A stretch of 64,000 nt of DNA from Actinopolymorpha sp. NPDC004070 (GTDB taxonomy: Bacteria; Actinomycetota; Actinomycetes; Propionibacteriales; Actinopolymorphaceae). The notes beneath the pieces are model-generated. The model did no database searches. It saw nothing but the letters and a program-made list of their open reading frames with translations, and was not told where the DNA came from. The translations under genes and the position numbers were made by a program. Positions 51,414-60,094 of this stretch are shown one piece after another. How positions within the stretch are numbered: position 1 is the stretch's first letter; the number at the start of each line of letters is the position of its first letter. The stretch spans positions 186,001 through 250,000 of the forward strand of contig NZ_JBEXMJ010000004.1 in NCBI RefSeq assembly GCF_040610475.1. Direction: 5' to 3'.

Positions 51414-52501
51414 CGGCTCACCTCCGCCCGCCTGCGCACGTAGGTGTTGACGAGCACCGCCGCCAGCAACATCACGCCGAGGAACGTCTTCAGCCAGTTG
51501 TTGTCCCACTGGGCGAAGACGATGCCCTGGTAGGTCATGCCGTAGATGAGCGCACCGAGCGCCGCCCCGATGGCCGAGCCGTACCCGCCGGTCAGCAGGC
51601 AGCCGCCCACCACCGCACAGATGATGTAGATGAACTCCTGGCCCACTCCGGTGGACGCCTGCACGGTGGACGTACGGAACAACTGCAGCATGCCGGCCAG
51701 CCAGCCCGCCGCCGCGGTCGTCATGAACAGCCCGACCTTGGTGGACAGCACGGGTACGCCGACCTGGCGAGCGCTGGTCTGTGCCCCGCCGACAGCGAAG
51801 ATCCAGTTGCCGGCCCGGGTCCTCAGCAGCACCCAGGTGGCGACCGCGGTCAGCCCTACCCACCAGGCGATCGAAACCTGGAACACCGTGCCGAGCACCG
51901 CGACCGTCGAGCCGAAGATCCACTTCACGTCGTAGAAGCCGGGCACCTGGTCCAGCCCCTGCACCGCGACCTGCCCGATCAGCAGCTTGGTGACCGCGAG
52001 GTTGAGTCCCTGCAACACGAAGAACGTGCCGAGGGTGACGATGAAGCTCGGCAGTCCGGTACGCATCACCAGCAACCCGTTGCCCGCGCCGACCAGCACA
52101 GCGAACATCAGCGCCAGCACCACCGCCAACCACACGTTGACACCGGAGTGCGTGGTGAGGATGCCCACGATCAGGCCGGTCGACCCGACCATCGTGCCGG
52201 CCGACAGGTCGAACTCGCCGCCGATCATCAGCAGCGCCACCGCGATCGCCATGATCCCGAACAGCGCCGCGGAGTCCAGCCAGGTGGCGACACCACCCGG
52301 GGTGAGGAACGTGCGGGTCATCGCGGAGAAGAACACGAACACCGCCACGGCCGCGACGGCGGCGCCGACCTCGGGCCGGCGGAGGACCCGCGTCAGCGTG
52401 CTGACCGCGCTCGGCGCGTCCTCGGCGGGTCCGGGCCGGTCGGGCCGGCCGGGGCGCTCGGGGCCACGTTCCTGCTGCGTACGAACGGGTTCGGTGGCCA
52501 T
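51410..52501 (-). CDS. Sugar/inositol ABC transporter permease
   Basis: A 363-residue BPD_transp_2-family (RbsC-like) permease with eight to ten helices. It contains [42 protein letters not shown] and the later [20 protein letters not shown]. About 40 hydrophilic residues precede the first helix. ATG 52501 starts four bases after the binding-protein stop. With its neighbours it forms a CUT2 importer, most likely for inositol, given its place inside the iol operon. Confidence 0.92.
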   Translation of the reverse strand: MATEPVRTQQERGPERPGRPDRPGPAEDAPSAVSTLTRVLRRPEVGAAVAAVAVFVFFSAMTRTFLTPGGVATWLDSAALFGIMAIAVALLMIGGEFDLSAGTMVGSTGLIVGILTTHSGVNVWLAVVLALMFAVLVGAGNGLLVMRTGLPSFIVTLGTFFVLQGLNLAVTKLLIGQVAVQGLDQVPGFYDVKWIFGSTVAVLGTVFQVSIAWWVGLTAVATWVLLRTRAGNWIFAVGGAQTSARQVGVPVLSTKVGLFMTTAAAGWLAGMLQLFRTSTVQASTGVGQEFIYIICAVVGGCLLTGGYGSAIGAALGALIYGMTYQGIVFAQWDNNWLKTFLGVMLLAAVLVNTYVRRRAEVSR

Positions 52502-52505
52502 GGCG

Positions 52506-53552
52506 TCACCGGGTCCCGCGTTCGGCGAACTTCCGCACCTGCTCGGCGTTCTCCTTGGTGACGAAGCCCGGACCGGAGTATACCGGCTGACCGCCGCCGA
52601 CATCGTTGCCGTTGCGGATCTTCAGCGCGACGAACACCACCGGCAGATAGCCCTGCAGGTACGGCTGCTGGTCGACGGCGAACAGCATGTCGCCGCGTGC
52701 GACCGCCGCGCAGATGTCGGCGGACACGTCGAACGTCGCCAGCTTCGCCGTGCTGCCGGCCTCCTCGCGGGCGGAGATCGCGGCCTTGGCGATCACCGGG
52801 TTGAGGGTGAGCACGCCGTCGACGCTCTTGTCGGCGAGCAGTTGTGCCTTCATGGTGTTCTGCGCGTCGGCGACGTTGGACACGTCCACCTGGAGGTTGC
52901 GGACCGTCCCGCCGAGAGTCTTTCGTACGCCGTTGCAGCGGGACTCCAGCCCGACGTTGCCGGCCTCGTGCACCACGCACAGCACCTTCTTCACCCCGGC
53001 CTCGGCGAGCTTGCGGCCGGCCGCCTCGCCGGCGAGTTCCTCGCTCTGCCCGACGTGGGTGATCGCGCCGAACTCCTTGTACTTTTCCAGGCCGGAGTTC
53101 ATCGTGACGACGGGGATGTTCGCCTTGACCGCCCGGTGGATGCTCTCCCGCACACCGTCCGGGTTGGCCATCGACACGACCAGCCCGTCCACGTGCGAGG
53201 CGACCGCGTTGTCGATCAGCTGGCTCTGCCGGGCCGGGTCGCCGTCACCGTTGTAGGTGACCTTGACGTGCTCGTCCTTGCCGGCCCGGTCGGCGCCGGA
53301 CTTCACGATGTCCCAGAAGGCGTCGCCGGCCTGGCCGTGGGTGACGACCGCGACGGTCAGGTCGGCCTTCGCCGCGCCTCCCTTGTCCGTACCACCCTTG
53401 CCGGCCCCGCCCTTGTCCGCGCCGCCTCCGGCAGCGGCGCCACCACCGCCGCCCCCGTCGGTGCCGGACTGCTGCGGTGCCGAGTTGGAACAGCCGGCGA
53501 GGGTGAGCATCGCCGCCACGGCGCACACACCCAGCCCACGGATGAGTCTCAT
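52506..53552 (-). CDS. Sugar/inositol ABC transporter substrate-binding lipoprotein
   Basis: A 348-residue periplasmic-binding-protein-4 (RbsB-like) lipoprotein with Cys21 in LTLAGCSNS. A Gly-rich linker with KGG repeats (about 30-60) leads to the binding fold beginning at DLTVAVVTHGQAGDAFWDIV. NAVASHVDGLVVSMANPDG and VLTLNPVIAKAA are typical. Ligand is probably myo-inositol or an isomer. ATG 53552 has GGAGG four bases upstream, and that ribosome site can pair with CCTCC just before it (53557-53571). Confidence 0.92.
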   Translation of the reverse strand: MRLIRGLGVCAVAAMLTLAGCSNSAPQQSGTDGGGGGGAAAGGGADKGGAGKGGTDKGGAAKADLTVAVVTHGQAGDAFWDIVKSGADRAGKDEHVKVTYNGDGDPARQSQLIDNAVASHVDGLVVSMANPDGVRESIHRAVKANIPVVTMNSGLEKYKEFGAITHVGQSEELAGEAAGRKLAEAGVKKVLCVVHEAGNVGLESRCNGVRKTLGGTVRNLQVDVSNVADAQNTMKAQLLADKSVDGVLTLNPVIAKAAISAREEAGSTAKLATFDVSADICAAVARGDMLFAVDQQPYLQGYLPVVFVALKIRNGNDVGGGQPVYSGPGFVTKENAEQVRKFAERGTR

Positions 53553-53556
53553 CGGT

Positions 53557-53571
53557 CCTCCCCTTCGGAGG
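53557..53571 (-). promoter_or_regulatory. Ribosome-site hairpin before the binding protein
   Basis: On the minus strand CCTCC-GAAGG-GGAGG can fold so that the Shine-Dalgarno GGAGG is sequestered, five bases before ATG 53552. The stem is short, so its effect is uncertain. Confidence 0.35.
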
Positions 53572-53608
53572 TACGGATACAACCGGGCCTTCGCTTTCCG
53601 AACCTGCG

Positions 53609-53704
53609 TAGCTGCCTTGCTGCGTTGCTGCGTTGGTGCGTTGCCGCGTAGCCGTACTACGTCGATGCGTCGCTACGTCGCCTGCGTTGCTGCACTGCTG
53701 CCCT
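53609..53704. repeat. TGCGTTGC-rich low-complexity spacer
   Basis: About 95 bases dominated by TTGCTGCGTTG, GTGCGTTGC, ATGCGTCGC and CTGCGTTGC units lie between iolA and the ABC binding protein. On the transcribed strand they read as CAACGCAG repeats upstream of the binding-protein ribosome site. No inverted repeat or promoter stands out. Confidence 0.65.
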
Positions 53705-53759
53705 GCGGTCACGGCGTGGTCGGTCGTTCCGGCCTGCCGGGTGGGGTCTGCGTTCCTGG

Positions 53760-55301
53760 TCAGCCCGACGTCGGGAAGTGGAACGCCGCGTCGGAGACGT
53801 GCTCCACGTGCGGCCAGCGGGCGGTGACCGCCTTGCCCCGGGTGTAGAAGCCGACACCCTCCGGGCCGTGGACGTGCCGGTCGCCGAACAGCGAGTCCTT
53901 CCAGCCGCCGAAGCTGTAGAACGCCATCGGCACCGGGATCGGCACGTTGATGCCGATCATCCCCACGGTGACCTGGCGCTGGAACGTCCGCGCCACCTCG
54001 CCGCTGTTGGTGAAGACCGCCGTGCCGTTGCCGTACGGGTTGGCGTTGACCACCGCGATCGCCTCCGCCAGCGTCTCCGCCCGCAACACCACCAGCACCG
54101 GGCCGAAGATCTCCTCCTGGTAGACGCTCATCGCCGGGGTCACCTGGTCGAGGAGGTTCGGGCCGACGAAGAAGCCGCCGTCGTGCCCGTCGACGCGCAG
54201 TCCCCGGCCGTCCACGACCAGCTTCGCGCCCTCTGCCGTACCCCGCTCGACGGCCGCGACCACCCGGTCACGCGCCTGCGGGGTGACGACCGGGCCCATC
54301 TCGGCGGTGTCGTCGGCCCCCGGCCCGACCTTCACCGTCGCGGCGCGTTCGCGCAGCTTCTCCACCAGGGCGTCGCCCGCCGCACCGACGGCCACCACGG
54401 CGGAGATCGCCATGCAGCGCTGGCCGGCCGAGCCGTACGCGGCCGCGGTGATGTGGTCGGCGGCGAAGTCCAGGTCGGCGTCGGGCAGCACCACCGCGTG
54501 GTTCTTCGCGCCACCGAGTGCCTGCACCCGCTTGCCGGTCTTGGCCGCGTTCTGGTGGACGTACTTCGCGATCGGGGTCGAGCCGACGAACGACACCGCC
54601 GCTACGTCGGGGTGCTCCAGCAGCGCGTCGACGGCTTCCTTGTCACCCTGCACGACGTTGAAGACACCGTCGGGCAGACCGGCCTGCTGCCACAGCTCGG
54701 CGATCAGCCGGGACGCCGACGGGTCACGCTCGGACGGCTTGAGCACGAACGTGTTGCCGCACGCGATCGCGATCGGGAACATCCACATCGGCACCATGAC
54801 CGGGAAGTTGAACGGCGTGATGCCGGCCACCACGCCGAGCGGCTGCCGGAACGAGTAGGCGTCCACCCCGGAGGACACCTGCTCGGAGAACTCGCCCTTG
54901 AGCAGTTGGGGAATCCCACAGGCGAACTCCACCACCTCCAGCCCGCGCAGTACCTCTCCGCGCGCGTCGGACAGCACCTTGCCGTGTTCGGCGGTGACGA
55001 GCCTGGCCAGGTCGTCGACGTGGCTGTTCACCAGTTCGCGGAACGCGAACAGGATCTTCGCCCGCTTGCTGACCGAGACCTCCTGCCAGCCGGCGAACGC
55101 CTTCGCCGCGGTCTGCACGGCGAGGTCGACGTCGGTGGGAGTGCCCAGCACCACCTCGGCCTGCCGCTCGCCGGTCGCGGGGTTCCACACCGGGCCGCGC
55201 CGGGTCGAGGTGCCGGGTGTCGGGGCACCGCCGATCCAGTGCTCGACGATGGACGGGGTGCTGCCGGTACCGGCGGTGCTCGTGGAGTCGCTGGTGGACA
55301 T
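53760..55301 (-). CDS. iolA: CoA-acylating methylmalonate-semialdehyde dehydrogenase
   Basis: Converts malonic semialdehyde to acetyl-CoA (and methylmalonate semialdehyde to propionyl-CoA), the last step of inositol breakdown. The 513-residue aldehyde dehydrogenase has TPFNFPVMVPMWMFPIAIA, FVGSTPIA, ALGGAKNHAVVLPDAD and the catalytic Cys296 in GSAGQRCMAIS. GRWKDS-like GGWKDSLFGDRHVHG is typical of MmsA/IolA. ATG 55301 has AGAAGAAGG about nine bases upstream. It follows iolD by 50 bases containing an 11-base direct repeat (TGCCGAACGCC twice). Confidence 0.95.
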   Translation of the reverse strand: MSTSDSTSTAGTGSTPSIVEHWIGGAPTPGTSTRRGPVWNPATGERQAEVVLGTPTDVDLAVQTAAKAFAGWQEVSVSKRAKILFAFRELVNSHVDDLARLVTAEHGKVLSDARGEVLRGLEVVEFACGIPQLLKGEFSEQVSSGVDAYSFRQPLGVVAGITPFNFPVMVPMWMFPIAIACGNTFVLKPSERDPSASRLIAELWQQAGLPDGVFNVVQGDKEAVDALLEHPDVAAVSFVGSTPIAKYVHQNAAKTGKRVQALGGAKNHAVVLPDADLDFAADHITAAAYGSAGQRCMAISAVVAVGAAGDALVEKLRERAATVKVGPGADDTAEMGPVVTPQARDRVVAAVERGTAEGAKLVVDGRGLRVDGHDGGFFVGPNLLDQVTPAMSVYQEEIFGPVLVVLRAETLAEAIAVVNANPYGNGTAVFTNSGEVARTFQRQVTVGMIGINVPIPVPMAFYSFGGWKDSLFGDRHVHGPEGVGFYTRGKAVTARWPHVEHVSDAAFHFPTSG

Positions 55302-55326
55302 TGACCTGAACCTTCTTCTCGGTAGT

Positions 55327-55351
55327 TGCCGAACGCCTTCTGCCGAACGCC
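55327..55351. repeat. Direct repeat TGCCGAACGCC between iolD and iolA
   Basis: Two perfect 11-base copies (55327-55337, 55341-55351) separated by TTC. Their role is unknown. Confidence 0.7.
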
Positions 55352-57241
55352 CTACAGGTAGTGCCGCTGGCTGAGCTTGAACTTGTCGTACTCGGCGCGC
55401 GCCCGTTGCGTCGCCTCCAGGGTGGAGACCTCGGCGACCGGAACGTCCCACCACGCCGGCGAGTCGGGCGCACCGGTGAGCGGGTCGGTCTCCACGTGCA
55501 CGAGGGTGGTCCGGGTCGCCTCCCGGGCCTTCACCAGCGCCGAGCGCAGCTCGTCCAGGCTGCCGGCACGGATGACGTCGGCGCCCAGGCTCGCGGCGTT
55601 GGCCGCGAGGTCGACCGGGAGCACGTCGCCGTCCAGCGCACCGGTCTTCGGGTTGCGGTAGCGGTAGCTGGTCGCGAAGCGCTCGGAGCCGACCGACTCC
55701 GACAGAGAACCGATCGAGGCGTAGCCGTGGTTCTGCACCAGGACGATGGTGAGCTTGACGTTCTCCTGCACCGCGGTGACGATCTCCTGCGCCAGCATGA
55801 GGTAGGAGCCGTCGCCGACCAGCACGATCACCTCGCGGTCCGGTGCGGCCATCCGCACGCCGAGGCCGGCGGCGATCTCGTAGCCCATGCAGGAGTAGCC
55901 GTACTCCACGTGGTACTGCTTGGGGTCCCTGGCGCGGAACAGCTTGTGGAGTTCGCCCGGCATGCTCCCGGCGGCGTTGATGACCACGCCGCGCTCACCG
56001 GCCGCCTCGTTGACCGCCCCGAGTACGGCGGTCTGGGCAAGGTTGGTGGGCGCGGTCGCGGCGTACGCGCCGTCCACGACCTGCTGCCACTGCCCGGCCA
56101 GTTCGGTCGTACGGGTGCGATAGTCGGCGTCGACCTGCCAGCCCGCGAGGCGCTCGGTCAGCGCTGTCAACGCCGCCTTGGCGTCGGCGACCACCGCGAG
56201 CCCGGCGTGCTTGGCCGCGTCGAAGGACGCGACGTTGACGTTGACGAACTTCACGTCCGGATTGGCGAACACGCTTCTGGACGCGGTGGTGAAGTCGCTG
56301 TAGCGGGTGCCCACACCGATCACCACGTCGGCCTGTGCGGCCAGCTCGTCGGCGGCGGCGGTGCCGGTGGCGCCGATCGCGCCGACGGCGGCCGGGTGGT
56401 CCCATGTCAACGAGCCCTTGCCGGCCTGGGTCTCCCCGACCGGGACACCCGTCGCCGCGGCGAAGTCGGCGAGCGCCTGGGTCGCGCCGGAGTAGATCAC
56501 CCCACCACCCGCGACCACCAGGGGCCTACGCGCGGAGCGGATCAGGTCGACGGCGCGGTCCAGCGCCGCGGGCTCGGGCACCGGGCGGGCGACGTGCCAC
56601 ACCCTGCGGGTGAAGAACTCCACCGGCCAGTCGTGGCTCTCGGCCTGCACGTCCTGCGGCAGCGCGAGCGTCACCGCACCGGTCTCGGCCGGGTCGGTCA
56701 GCACCCGCATCGCCGCCAGTGCGGCCGGGATCAGCTGCTCCGGCCGGTTGATCCGGTCCCAGTACCTCGACACCGGGCGCAAGGTGTCGTTGACGGAGAC
56801 GTCGTAGGACCGCGGGTCCTCCAGCTCCTGCAGCACCGGGTTCGCGACCCGGGTGGCGAAGATGTCGCCGGGCAGCAACAGCACCGGGATCCGGTTGATC
56901 GTGGCCAGGGCCGCACCGGTCACCAGGTTGGTGGCACCGGGCCCGATGGACGTCGTACACGCGAACGTCTGCAGCCGGTCGCGCATCCGGGCGAAGCCGA
57001 CCGCCGCGTGCACCATCGCCTGCTCGTTGCGCGACTGGTAGTACGGCAGCTCGTCGGGGTCGGCGTGCGCGGCCTGCGCGAGCGCCTGGCCCACACCGGC
57101 GACGTTGCCGTGCCCGAAGATGCCGAAGCAGCCGGCGAAGAACCGCTGCTCCACGCCGTCGCGCTCCGACCACTGCTGGGCCAGGAACCTGACGAGAGCC
57201 TGCCCCACCGTCAGCCGGACCGTGGATGCGCCGTCGCTCAT
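55352..57241 (-). CDS. iolD: 3D-(3,5/4)-trihydroxycyclohexane-1,2-dione hydrolase
   Basis: Thiamine-diphosphate enzyme that hydrolytically opens the ring of the diketone made by IolE. The 629-residue protein has the N-terminal FAGCFGIFGHGNVAGVGQAL, ELPYYQSRNEQAMVHAA with the activating Glu, CTTSIGPGATNLVTGAA, and the C-terminal ThDP-Mg motif VLVGDGSYLMLAQE ending near VQNHGYASIG. ATG 57241 overlaps the iolB stop (ATGA). Confidence 0.96.
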   Translation of the reverse strand: MSDGASTVRLTVGQALVRFLAQQWSERDGVEQRFFAGCFGIFGHGNVAGVGQALAQAAHADPDELPYYQSRNEQAMVHAAVGFARMRDRLQTFACTTSIGPGATNLVTGAALATINRIPVLLLPGDIFATRVANPVLQELEDPRSYDVSVNDTLRPVSRYWDRINRPEQLIPAALAAMRVLTDPAETGAVTLALPQDVQAESHDWPVEFFTRRVWHVARPVPEPAALDRAVDLIRSARRPLVVAGGGVIYSGATQALADFAAATGVPVGETQAGKGSLTWDHPAAVGAIGATGTAAADELAAQADVVIGVGTRYSDFTTASRSVFANPDVKFVNVNVASFDAAKHAGLAVVADAKAALTALTERLAGWQVDADYRTRTTELAGQWQQVVDGAYAATAPTNLAQTAVLGAVNEAAGERGVVINAAGSMPGELHKLFRARDPKQYHVEYGYSCMGYEIAAGLGVRMAAPDREVIVLVGDGSYLMLAQEIVTAVQENVKLTIVLVQNHGYASIGSLSESVGSERFATSYRYRNPKTGALDGDVLPVDLAANAASLGADVIRAGSLDELRSALVKAREATRTTLVHVETDPLTGAPDSPAWWDVPVAEVSTLEATQRARAEYDKFKLSQRHYL

Positions 57242-58128
57242 CGCTGCCCTCCGTTGTTGTTCGTCGGCTCCGTCATCGGAAGCCGGGGATCGACCGGCTG
57301 GTCGGTCCAGGTGTCGCGGATCCAGCCGTGGGCCGGGTCGTCGCAGATCAGCCAGGCCCGGTCGGGCGAGGGTCCGGCCATCACGTTCAGGTAGTACAGG
57401 TCGTAGCCGGGCACCGCCATCGACGGACCGTGCCAGCCGTGTGGGATCGTCACCACGTCGCCGGTGCGGACCTCCGCCAGCACGTCGATCGGGCGCTCCG
57501 GAGTTCCGTAGACGCGCTGGTAGGCGACGCCGGGACCGGCGGGACCGTCGGCGACCTCGAAGTAGTAGATCTCCTCCAGCGGGCACTCCTGCCCCGGCCG
57601 GTCCTCGTCGTGCTTGTGCGGCGGGTACGACGACCAGTTGCCTCCGGGAGTGAGCACCTCCACCGCGATCAGCTTGTCGGCCTCGAAGACGCCGGCCGCG
57701 GCGAAGTTGTGCACCTCGCGGCTGCACTGCCCGGCACCGCGCAGCTCAACCGGCACCTGGTCGGCCGGGCCGTACCGCACGGACAGCCGGCGTTCGCAGC
57801 GCGCGGACGGCAGGGCCACCCGGGCGCCGGTAGGCGAGGACACCGTGACCTCGGCGTCGCGCGGGACGTAGAGGAAGTCGCTCACGCCGGAGAACACGTC
57901 GGCCCGGCCGGTCAGGTCGTACGCCGTGCCCTCGCACTCCACGCGGACGTCCTGCCCGGACAGCGGCAGCACCACCAGCTCCTCCTCGCCGGTGGCGAAG
58001 GTGTGTGAGCCGCCGGCGGCAAGGTCGAGGGTGTAGAGCCCGCTGTAGGTCCAGCCGGCCTGCTTGGGGGTGAGCCGCAGGCTCCAGCCGTCCTCGGCCA
58101 GCGACCCGGCGGGTAGGTGGTGGTTCAC
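57238..58128 (-). CDS. iolB: 5-deoxy-glucuronate isomerase
   Basis: Isomerises 5-deoxyglucuronate to 2-deoxy-5-keto-gluconate. The 296-residue bicupin has the metal-site sequence SYPPHKHDEDRPGQECPLEEIYYFE and the later GDVVTIPHGWHGPSMAVPGYDLYYLNVMAG, both hallmarks of IolB. GTG 58128 overlaps the aldolase stop (GTGA). Its beginning lies next to the GTCGGGGCC repeat that ends the aldolase gene. Confidence 0.96.
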   Translation of the reverse strand: MNHHLPAGSLAEDGWSLRLTPKQAGWTYSGLYTLDLAAGGSHTFATGEEELVVLPLSGQDVRVECEGTAYDLTGRADVFSGVSDFLYVPRDAEVTVSSPTGARVALPSARCERRLSVRYGPADQVPVELRGAGQCSREVHNFAAAGVFEADKLIAVEVLTPGGNWSSYPPHKHDEDRPGQECPLEEIYYFEVADGPAGPGVAYQRVYGTPERPIDVLAEVRTGDVVTIPHGWHGPSMAVPGYDLYYLNVMAGPSPDRAWLICDDPAHGWIRDTWTDQPVDPRLPMTEPTNNNGGQR

Positions 58129-59153
58129 GATGCCTCCAGGTCCGTCGGGGTCGTCGGGGCCGTCGGGGCCGTCGGGGCCGGGGCCTGCGTCGCGGAGGTT
58201 GGCGGAGCGTCCGCCGGGAGCAGGCTCACGGCGGTGTCGACCGCGGCGGCCACGTCGTCGCCGGGCGGGTAGAGCAGCGAGCGCCCCACGACCAGCCCGC
58301 GCACGGTGGGCAGGGTGAGCGCCTTCGCCCACCGCGCGTACACCGCGTCCGGGTCGGCCGCGACCTCACCGCCGAGCAGCATCACCGGCAGGCTGGTGGC
58401 GGCGGCCACGCGTTCCATCTCCTCCGCGTCGGCGACCACCGGCAGCTTCAGCCAGGTGTAGGCGCTGGTGGTGCCGAGCCCGGCGGCGATCACCGCCGAC
58501 CGCAGCACCGCCTCACCGCCCAGGTCGTTGGTCAGCCGCCCGTCGACCCGGCGGGACAGGAACGGCTCGACCAGCGCGATCCGGCCCTGCTCGGCGAGCG
58601 CGCTCACCGCACGTGCACAGCTCTCCAGCGTCGTTGCGGTGCCGGGGTCGGCCAGGTCGATGCGCAACAACATCTTGCCCGCGTCCAGGCCGTACCGGGC
58701 GATGCTCGACGGGTCGTACGCGGTGAACCGGTCGTCCACCTCGAACGCCGCGCCCGGCAGACCACCGCGGTTCATCGAGCCGAAGACGACCTTGTTGTCC
58801 AGGGCGCCGAGCAGCAGCAGGTCCTCGATCACGTCCGGCGCGGCGAGCACACCGTCCACACCGGGCCGCTCGAGCGCGACCAGCAACCGGCCGAGCAACT
58901 CGGCCCGGTCGGCCATCGCCAGGACCCGCGTGCCCGCACCCAGAGCACCGCGCGCGGGGTGGTCGGCGGCCACGATCATCAGCCGGCCACTCGGTCCGAC
59001 CAGCCGACGGCGGCGACGGGTCGCGTAGGCCCGCGCGATCGCGTCCGGATCGGTGAAGCGCCTGGTGGCCAGGGCCTCCACGTCCACGGGCGCGGACGTA
59101 CGCGTGCCGGCCACGGTCTGAGCACTCACCACGCTCCCCATCGAGCCCATCAC
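58125..59153 (-). CDS. Cgl0159-family (beta/alpha)8 aldolase-like protein
   Basis: A 342-residue TIM-barrel protein of the Cgl0159 type, found in actinobacterial iol operons between iolC and iolB. RLMIVAADHPARGALGAG, MLLRIDLADPGTATTLE, RIALVEPFLSRR, WLKLPVVAD and MLLGGEVAADPD mark the barrel strands, with Lys candidates for a Schiff base. It occupies the slot of the aldolase that splits 2-deoxy-5-keto-gluconate-6-phosphate (IolJ in Bacillus), so that role is inferred. The start is GTG 59153 or ATG 59150, overlapping iolC. The C-terminus is a Thr/Ala/Pro repeat. Confidence 0.86.
   Translation of the reverse strand: MMGSMGSVVSAQTVAGTRTSAPVDVEALATRRFTDPDAIARAYATRRRRRLVGPSGRLMIVAADHPARGALGAGTRVLAMADRAELLGRLLVALERPGVDGVLAAPDVIEDLLLLGALDNKVVFGSMNRGGLPGAAFEVDDRFTAYDPSSIARYGLDAGKMLLRIDLADPGTATTLESCARAVSALAEQGRIALVEPFLSRRVDGRLTNDLGGEAVLRSAVIAAGLGTTSAYTWLKLPVVADAEEMERVAAATSLPVMLLGGEVAADPDAVYARWAKALTLPTVRGLVVGRSLLYPPGDDVAAAVDTAVSLLPADAPPTSATQAPAPTAPTAPTTPTDLEAS
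58139..58182. repeat. GTCGGGGCC 9-bp tandem repeat
   Basis: About four and a half copies (GTCGGGGTC, then GTCGGGGCC repeated) encode the TAPTAPTTPT tail of the aldolase. The unit keeps the frame. Confidence 0.8.
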
Positions 59154-60094
59154 GGGGTGACCTTCGCCAGCAGTGCATCGACCTGAGCCTCGTCGGGCAT
59201 CGCGTCCGCGCAGGCGAGTTGTCCGGCGACGTACGCCCCGGCGGCGTTGGCGAACCGCATCACCCGGGTCAGATCCCAACCGGACAGCAGCCCGTGGCAC
59301 AACGCGCCACCGAAGGCATCACCGGCACCGAGGCCGTTCACCACGTCCACCGGAACCGGAGGCACGACGGTCTCCTCGGTCCGCGTACGTGCGAGCACAC
59401 CGCGCGGTCCCTGCTTCACGACGGCGAGTTCGACGCCCCTGTCAAGCAGTGCTTGCGCGGCCTTGTCGGGGTCGCGGGTGCCCACGGCGACCTCGCACTC
59501 GTCCAGGTTGCCGACCGCGACCGTGGCGTGCTCGACGGCGGCGCCGATCACCGAACGCGCCGTCTCCACGTCGTTCCAGAACATCGGCCGGTAGTCCAGG
59601 TCGAGCACGGTGTGCGAACGATGCTCGCGGGCGCGCAGCGCGGCCAGAGTCGTTGCCCTGCTGGGCTCCTCGGACAGGCCGGTGCCGGTCACCCAGAAGA
59701 TCCTGGCGGCGCGGATGGCGTCGAGGTCCAGCTCGGACTCGTACAGCTCCAGGTCCGGCGCCTTCGGGAAGCGGTAGAAGTACAGCGGAAAGTCGTCCGG
59801 CGGGAAGATCTCGCAGAACACCACCGGCGTGGGCAGGTGCCGCACCGGCGTGACGAACCGGTCGTCCACACCGAAGCCGCGCAGCGCCTGGTGGATGTAG
59901 TCGCCGAACGGATCCGCGCCGGTACGCGTGATCACCGCCGACCGCCGGCCGTGCCGGGCGGCGGCCACCGCGACGTTCGTGGCGCTGCCGCCGAGGAACT
60001 TCGCGAACGACGTCACCTCGGGCAGGCGTACGCCCACGTCGTTGGGATACAGGTCGACACTGACCCTTCCCATGGTGATCAGGTCATAGCTCAC
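59150..60094 (-). CDS. iolC: 5-dehydro-2-deoxygluconokinase
   Basis: PfkB/ribokinase-family kinase (314 residues) that phosphorylates 2-deoxy-5-keto-gluconate. FLGGSATNVAVAAARHG is the sugar-binding N-terminal motif, and VVNGLGAGDAFGGALCHGLL carries the catalytic Asp and anion hole. The FYRFPKAPDLEL stretch is characteristic of IolC. GTG 60094 overlaps the iolG stop (GTGA), and its own stop overlaps the aldolase start. Confidence 0.95.
   Translation of the reverse strand: MSYDLITMGRVSVDLYPNDVGVRLPEVTSFAKFLGGSATNVAVAAARHGRRSAVITRTGADPFGDYIHQALRGFGVDDRFVTPVRHLPTPVVFCEIFPPDDFPLYFYRFPKAPDLELYESELDLDAIRAARIFWVTGTGLSEEPSRATTLAALRAREHRSHTVLDLDYRPMFWNDVETARSVIGAAVEHATVAVGNLDECEVAVGTRDPDKAAQALLDRGVELAVVKQGPRGVLARTRTEETVVPPVPVDVVNGLGAGDAFGGALCHGLLSGWDLTRVMRFANAAGAYVAGQLACADAMPDEAQVDALLAKVTP

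Noticed and set aside
53609..53704. A CRISPR-like or attachment-site array in the TGCGTTGC spacer
   Set aside because: The units are about 8 bases, degenerate and without spacers of regular length, and no cas or integrase gene is near.
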